From Pseudoxanthomonas sp. NC8 (GTDB taxonomy: Bacteria; Pseudomonadota; Gammaproteobacteria; Xanthomonadales; Xanthomonadaceae), in contig CP060419.1 of the NCBI GenBank assembly GCA_025232375.1, positions 1,239,001 through 1,303,000 on the forward strand: a DNA stretch of 64,000 bases, in the 5' to 3' direction. Position 1 is the stretch's first letter, and the number at the start of each line of letters is the position of its first letter. A program made the position numbers and the translations under genes. The notes beneath the pieces were generated by a model. It did no database searches, was not told the origin of the DNA, and saw only the letters and a list, made by a program, of their open reading frames with translations. This document shows, in pieces, positions 59,478 through 64,000 of the stretch.

Positions 59478-59951
59478 TCAGCGCAGCACGCCATCCAGTC
59501 CCGGCGCAGGATTGAGTGAACTGTGGTCGTCGACCTCGAATTCACGCGGCTTGCTTTCTTCGACCGGCGTGGCGGTCACCGTGCCCGCGAGCCGGTAGGC
59601 GAGAGAGCGGCGGCTGGCGAGCGCGTCGGCCACGGCGATGCGCGCCATGCCATCCGGCTTCAACGTCACCCGGACCACGTCGGCCGAGGTCGGGCCGATC
59701 GAAATGGCGGGCGTGGCCTGCAGCGTGCCGGCGACATGTTCGTCGACGCTGACCTCGAGCCGTACCGTGTCGAAACGCATGGAGACACTGCTGTAGTTGT
59801 GCAGGCGCAGGTCCAGTGCCCAGTCGCCGTTGGCCTGTACCGCCAGCTGCTGTATCGCGGTCGCCGGGGGCGATACGCGGCGCGCGCTGGTGCAGGAGAC
59901 GAGCAGGAGAACCGCGATCGCGGCCAGCGACAGCTTCAGGATGGACTTCAT
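59478..59951 (-). CDS. LEA14-like/water-stress domain lipoprotein
   Basis: Intact 157 aa, ATG 59949-59951. Lipobox LLLVSC within MKSILKLSLAAIAVLLLVSC (Cys20 of the lipoprotein signal). The mature part (QQLAVQANGDWALDLRLHNYSSVSMRFDTVRLEVSV) has the WHy/LEA14 beta-sandwich pattern seen in bacterial hydration-stress lipoproteins. Adjacent and codirectional to the lipocalin gene, 49 nt away, as in many xanthomonads. Confidence 0.8.
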   Translation of the reverse strand: MKSILKLSLAAIAVLLLVSCTSARRVSPPATAIQQLAVQANGDWALDLRLHNYSSVSMRFDTVRLEVSVDEHVAGTLQATPAISIGPTSADVVRVTLKPDGMARIAVADALASRRSLAYRLAGTVTATPVEESKPREFEVDDHSSLNPAPGLDGVLR

Positions 59952-60000
59952 GCAGGCTCCGGCGTGGATACTGGTCCGGATAGTACGCTGCCGGCCACGT

Positions 60001-60541
60001 TCAGCGCAGCGGCGCAGCAACCACAGGGGGCGCCAGGTCGTATCCCATCGCCTTCGCCTTGTCCTTGAGCTCGGCGAACAGCGCCGCGTCCATCGTCGGC
60101 TCGCGCGACAGTATCCACAGATACTCGTGGTCCGGGTCTCCGACGACGGCCCACTGGTATTCCGTGTCGAGCGCGACCACCCAGTAGTCGGCCCAGACCA
60201 GCGGCAGCCACGACAGCCATCCGGGTGCGAAGCGCACTTGCAGGCGGCCCGGATGGCCCGCGACGGTGCGGGCGATCCCTTCGGCCAGCGCCTTGGCCGC
60301 CGTCGCGGGTGCGGCAGGCGTTGCGCACGCCGATCGTGCCGTCGGCATGCAGCGCATAGGTCGCCGTGATATCGCCGGCGCACTGGCGCTGGAACGAAAC
60401 CGGCAGGTGGGCGATCTCGTACCAGTGGCCCGCGTAGCGGGTCAGCTCCATTTCCGGAACGGAATCCACCTGCGCGGCAAGGGCCTGCGCCGGTGGCCAC
60501 AGGGCAAGACAGGTCAGCAGCAGCGTCGGAAGGAAACGCAT
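60001..60541 (-). CDS. lipocalin family protein (Blc-like; frameshifted)
   Basis: About 180 aa, ATG 60539-60541. Signal MRFLPTLLLTCLALWPPAQALAAQ; the lipocalin start ELTRYAGHWYEIAHLPVSFQRQCAGD holds the GxW motif and Cys, followed by TATYALHADGTIGVRNAC, and the C-terminal YWVVALDTEYQWAVVGDPDHEYLWILSREP. One break near 60318. Bacterial Blc proteins bind lysophospholipids at the outer membrane. This one has no lipobox so may be periplasmic. Confidence 0.85.
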
Positions 60542-60796
60542 GGAGGCCTCCTCTGCACGGCGGGCCGATCCTAGCATCCACGCTGCATGCGTCAGGCGAA
60601 GCGCGGCGGGCGGTCCGGATGCGGTTGGCCGGGTCACGCCACCGCCGGTGATGGAGTGCGGCGAGCCGGCCCCCGTCCTGCCCGGGCGCCAGGGGGCTTT
60701 GCGTCCGCCGGGCAGGGGATTGCGGCGCAGCCGGTCACGCCCGGCGCTGTTGCGGGAAACGCCCCGTCGATGCCGCCGCCGGATACCGGGAAAAAC

Positions 60797-60820
60797 AAAA
60801 GGGCCTTGCGGCCCTTTTTT
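60797..60820. terminator. bidirectional terminator downstream of tRNA-Phe
   Basis: AAAAGGGCC / GGCCCTTTT (9 bp) around TTGC with six T on the right and an A-rich left side; serves tRNA-Phe on the minus strand. The stretch 60542-60796 holds no convincing gene. Confidence 0.75.
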
Positions 60821-60836
60821 GTTCTCGCGCTGAACA

Positions 60837-60912
60837 TGGTGGCCGGGGAGGGAATCGAACCCCCGACACGGGGATTTTCAATCCCCTGCTCTACCAACTG
60901 AGCTACCCGGCC
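60837..60912 (-). tRNA. tRNA-Phe(GAA)
   Basis: 76 nt with encoded CCA. Read on the minus strand: acceptor GGCCGGG / CCCGGCC, D loop with GTTGGTAG, anticodon arm GGGGA-TTGAAAA-TCCCC giving GAA, T arm GGGGG-TTCGATT-CCCTC. Confidence 0.96.
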
Positions 60913-61058
60913 ATGCGCGGATTGACCGCGGCGAGGAGCGGGATCATACCGGGACGCCGCTGATCCGACAAGCAGGGTGTTCGGCGGATTGCCGGTTGAG
61001 GGGGCAGGCGAGGGGAGCATGATCGGCGGACGGTGGACCATCCGGTAAGGAGAAAGCC

Positions 61059-61547
61059 ATGAAGAAGGTGCTTTCGGTGGTGGTGCTGGCGATGGCGGCA
61101 ACCGCGGGACTGGCGGCATGCAGCGGCGATACGCCGAGGGCGACGCCGGCCGAACGACTGGCGTTCTACGAGGCCCATGCGGGCGAGCCGGTGCGCAACA
61201 TGCGCCTGTTCGGGCGCCTGAACGGCTGGACGCCGCTGGGCAACAGCGCGATGGTGGTGTGGACGCGACCCAACGAGGCCTGGCTGCTGAACTTCACCGG
61301 TCCCTGCCAAGGACCTGCAGTTCGCCAGCTCGATCACGCTCTCGCATTTCTCCAATACGGTGACTTCGCGGTTCGACACGGTGAGGCCCGTGGGGGCGGT
61401 GTCAGCCAAGTCGCGCGCATTCCCTGTCGCATCGACACGATCCGGCCGATCGACACGCAGGCCTTGCGCCAGAGCCGTGATGAGATCCGCGAGGCCAGCA
61501 GCGAGGCGCGCACGGACGCTCCACCGGCCGAACCGCCGGCGAACTGA
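61059..61547 (+). CDS. DUF6491-like secreted or lipoprotein (frameshifted)
   Basis: About 163 aa, ATG 61059. Signal with lipobox-like GLAAC (MKKVLSVVVLAMAATAGLAAC). FYEAHAGEPVRNMRLFGRLNGWTPLGNSAMVVWTRPNEAWLLNF is the typical conserved half, followed by a Cys pair (GPC, FPCRID) and an acidic tail ending DAPPAEPPAN. The length only works after repairing TGCCAAGGACC to TGCCAGGACC (61312) and a second shift near 61420. Function unknown. Confidence 0.75.
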   Translation: MKKVLSVVVLAMAATAGLAACSGDTPRATPAERLAFYEAHAGEPVRNMRLFGRLNGWTPLGNSAMVVWTRPNEAWLLNFTGPCQGPAVRQLDHALAFLQYGDFAVRHGEARGGGVSQVARIPCRIDTIRPIDTQALRQSRDEIREASSEARTDAPPAEPPAN

Positions 61548-61609
61548 TTCCCGCGCTTGGGGGTGCCGGCACGGCAATCGCGCCGGCACTGGCCAGTCGC
61601 GCAGTGCGC

Positions 61610-61883
61610 TCAGGCCTGCGGGGGTACGTACCCGGCCGGCTTCTGCGCGCCCCCGCCGAACAGGAACTTCTCCATCTCGTCCTGCAGGAAGGCGCGGTGC
61701 TTCGGGTCGCGTGGCGACAGCCGGTTCTCGTTGATCAGCATGGTCTGGTGGGCCAGCCATGCGGCTTCATACCGGCTTGCCGATGTTGGCCTGGATGCGC
61801 TGGCCGAGCTCGCCCGGCCACGGGGCGAAATCCAGCCCTTCGGCGTCGCGTTGTTCGTACTGGCAGAAGACGGTGCGGGACAT
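61610..61883 (-). CDS. yggX: iron-trafficking / oxidative damage protection protein YggX (frameshifted)
   Basis: About 91 aa, ATG 61881-61883. [31 protein letters not shown], then [41 protein letters not shown]: standard YggX. It lowers labile-iron damage to Fe-S proteins. One break near 61775. It follows mutY by 27 nt on the same strand; mutY-yggX is the conserved pair, since MutY is a [4Fe-4S] protein. Confidence 0.95.
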
Positions 61884-61910
61884 GTTCGCGGAGTGGCAGC
61901 GGAGTGGAGG

Positions 61911-63037
61911 TCAGAGCGATTCGAGCAGGCGGCGGATCGGGGCGGGCAGGCCAAGCGTGGTAAGGTCGGCGCGCGCCACCCAGCGCTGCCCCTCATTGTC
62001 ACAGACCCTGCCTTGCAGGGCGATCCGCCGCAGCCGGCGCGGCTGCAGGTGCAGGCGGTAATGGCTGAAGGTGTGCACGACCAGCGGCAGGTCCTCGGCC
62101 GCGTCGTAGTCGCCCTCGACCTTAGCCGTCGAACCACTGCCGCAGTTCGGTGTCGGTATCGGCCTGCGGCAGCGTCCACAGCGAGGCCCAGATGCCGGTC
62201 GGCGGGCGGCGCTGCAGCAGCAGTTCGCCGCGCGTGTTCTCCAGCAGCAGGGCCACCGCCTCGCGCTCGGGCAGGACCTTGCCCGGACGTGGCGTGGGCA
62301 GCGCGTCGACACGTCCATCGCGCAATGCGACGCAACCGTCGTGCAAGGGGCAGTGCAGGCAGGCCGGCCGGGCACGCGTGCAAAGGGTCGCGCCGAAATC
62401 CATCTGCGCCTGGGTGTAGTCGGCCATGCGCCCTTCCGGCACTCCGGCCACATGCGCTTCGGCCAGCGTCCACAGCTGTTTCTCGATCGCCGGCGTGCCC
62501 GGCCAGCCGCCCACGCCATGCCAGCGCGCCAGGGTCCGCTTGACGTTGCCGTCCAGGATCGGGAAGCGGTCGCCGTGCGCCTGCGAGAGGATCGCGCCGG
62601 CAGTGCTGCGGCCGATCCCGGGCAGCGCATGCAGCGCATCGAAGTCACGCGGCAGTTCGCCGGCGTGGTGCTCGACGCACAGCTTCGCCGCGGCGTGCAG
62701 ATGGCGGGCACGGGCGTAGTAGCCCAGTCCGGCCCAGTGCGCCATCACTTCGTCGGTGGAAGCGGCAGCGAGGTCGGGGAGGGCCGGGAAGCGGTCGACA
62801 AAGCGCAGGAAGTACGGGATGACCGTGGCGACTATGGGTCTGCTGCAGCATGATTTCCGACAGCCACACCCGGTAGGGCGTGCGCGGATGCTGCCAGGGC
62901 AGGTCGTGGCGGCCGTGGCGGTCGAACCAGGCGAGGAGCCGGGTGGCGAATCCGCCGGTTGCCGGAAGGGCGGCCGCAACCCCGCCGGGCGCTGGCGCTG
63001 CGGCGGGCCGGTCGCGGCCACGCGATGCGGCCGGCAT
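61911..63037 (-). CDS. mutY: A/G-specific adenine DNA glycosylase MutY (frameshifted)
   Basis: About 375 aa, ATG 63035-63037. Removes A opposite 8-oxo[19 protein letters not shown] (catalytic Glu), [14 protein letters not shown] helix-hairpin-helix and [15 protein letters not shown] with the catalytic Asp, [4Fe-4S] ligands [17 protein letters not shown] (C-x6-C-x2-C-x5-C), and a C-terminal NUDIX-like domain ([30 protein letters not shown]). Breaks near 62838 and 62125. Stop to yggX and start to ftsY are close, so a short operon is likely. Confidence 0.95.
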
Positions 63038-63039
63038 CC

Positions 63040-64000
63040 TCAGTTGCCGCCCAGTGCTTCCGGCAGCAGCGCGTCGACGAAGGCCTCCGCATCGAACACG
63101 CGCAGGTCTTCCGGTCGCTCGCCGATGCCGGCGAAGCGGATCGGGATGCCGAATTCGCGCGCCAGCGCGAACACCACGCCGCCCTTGGCGGTGCCGTCGA
63201 GCTTGGTGACGACCAGGCCGGTGACGCCGACCGCGGCGTGGAACTGGCGCAGCTGGTTGAGCGCGTTCTGGCCGGTGGTGCCGTCGATCACCATCAGCAC
63301 CTCGTGCGGCGCGGCCGGGTCGAGCTTCTGCAGCACGCGGCGGATCTTGCCGAGTTCATTCATCAATCCGGTCTGGGTGTGCAGGCGGCCGGCGGTGTCG
63401 GCGATCAGCACCTCGGTGCCGCGCGCCTTGGCCGCCTGCAGCGCATCGAACGCGACCGAGGCCGCGTCGGCGTTCTGGCCCTGGGCGATCACGGCCACGC
63501 CGTTGCGTTCGCCCCAGGCCTGCAGCTGGGCCACCGCGGCGGCGCGGAAGGTGTCGCCGGCCGCCAGCATCAGGCTGTGGCCTTCGTTCTTGAAACGGCG
63601 GGCGAGCTTGCCGATGGTGGTGGTCTTGCCGACGCCGTTGACACCCACGGTCAGCAGCACGAAAGGCCGGGCGCTGCGGTCGACCAGCAGCGGTTGCGCC
63701 ACCGGCCGCAACAGCGCGACCAAGGTCGTTGCGCAATGCGGCCAGCAGCGCGTTGGCATCGCCGAACTCGCGCGCTTTCATCCGCTTGCGCAGGTCCTCG
63801 ACCGGGGCGGTGGTCGCCGATACGCCGACATCGGCGGTGAGCAGGGCCGTTTCGATCTCGTCGAGCAGGTCATCGTCGAGCCGGGGGTTGCGCGAGAACA
63901 GGCCACCGAAGCTGCGCGCGAAGGTGCTGTTGCGCAGGCGCTCGCGCCAGCCGGGCTTGCCTGGCGCGGCGGCCGGCTGCACCGGGACTCCTGCGTCGAC
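63040..64000 (-). CDS. ftsY: signal recognition particle receptor FtsY (5' end outside window; one frameshift)
   Basis: SRP-receptor GTPase, C-terminal NG domain and part of the N-terminal A domain; the frame enters from the right edge ([16 protein letters not shown]). N domain [23 protein letters not shown], then G1 [33 protein letters not shown]3 [22 protein letters not shown] [12 protein letters not shown]4 [12 protein letters not shown]. The end [12 protein letters not shown] is intact. One break near 63725 (AACGACCTTGGTCGCG for GACCTGGTCGCG). Confidence 0.96.

Overview
The window is chromosomal DNA of very high GC content with the gene content and order of a Xanthomonadaceae gammaproteobacterium (Lysobacter, Luteimonas, Pseudoxanthomonas or Stenotrophomonas-like). 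The pointers are the purN-purM / DUF2066-perM-hda divergon, the suf operon led by an Rrf2 regulator, a TonB receptor and glycoside hydrolase maltodextrin locus with an MFS importer instead of an ABC importer, and the thrS-infC-rpmI-rplT-pheS-pheT-ihfA-merR-tRNA-Pro block. No phage, insertion sequence, plasmid function or CRISPR array was seen. Both window edges cut genes: purN on the left and ftsY on the right.

Layout. 1-4655: purine synthesis (purN, purM, minus strand) facing a plus-strand set of a secreted DUF2066 protein, an AI-2E transporter and the replication regulator Hda. 4674-8060: two tandem secreted paralogues, the cell-wall recycling pair murU-amgK, and a GlsB-type membrane protein. 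8196-11178: an M20 dipeptidase, a ComEA-like secreted HhH protein and a HutD protein. 11186-19101: a minus-strand iron-uptake cluster (TonB receptor behind a Fur-like box, PiuC dioxygenase, PepSY protein, DUF2271, DUF4198, ApbE and a membrane-anchored flavoreductase). 19251-25762: the SUF operon (Rrf2 regulator, sufB, C, D, S) extended by a small membrane protein, a GNAT and a Rieske protein. 25851-33051: mixed genes, including cytochrome c, a SET-domain protein, DUF1439, DUF3861, an M23 peptidase, an HU protein with a Lys/Ala tail, an alpha/beta hydrolase, a DUF3182 protein and an SDR. 33073-47253: the maltodextrin regulon (GH13 alpha-glucosidase, TonB receptor, GH97, pullulanase-type GH13, MFS transporter, secreted alpha-amylase, LacI repressor) with two copies of one operator sequence. 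47344-55440: the translation operon with an apparent threonine leader-peptide attenuator, an AUC start on infC, and tRNA-Pro. 55584-64000: a TraB/GumN protein, dxs, an HNH nuclease, two lipoprotein/lipocalin genes, tRNA-Phe, a DUF6491-like lipoprotein, yggX, mutY and ftsY.

How the genes work together. In the maltodextrin locus, oligosaccharides cross the outer membrane through the TonB receptor, exported GH97, pullulanase-type and alpha-amylase enzymes trim them, the MFS protein imports the products, and the cytoplasmic GH13 makes glucose, under LacI control. In the iron cluster, uptake through the receptor is coupled to a flavin and PepSY set that I infer reduces or releases iron; the neighbouring SUF operon uses iron for Fe-S clusters.

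Sequence quality. More than thirty genes, several of them essential, are broken by small indels. Most of these indels can be repaired by restoring a CCTGG or CCAGG pentamer, which the text shows as CCTTGG, CCAAGG, CCTTA, TAAGG, CCCTGG and similar. This looks like consensus error at a CCWGG (Dcm-type) modified site, not real pseudogenes. I therefore annotate the broken genes as CDS across the shifts, and residues near the shifts are inferred.
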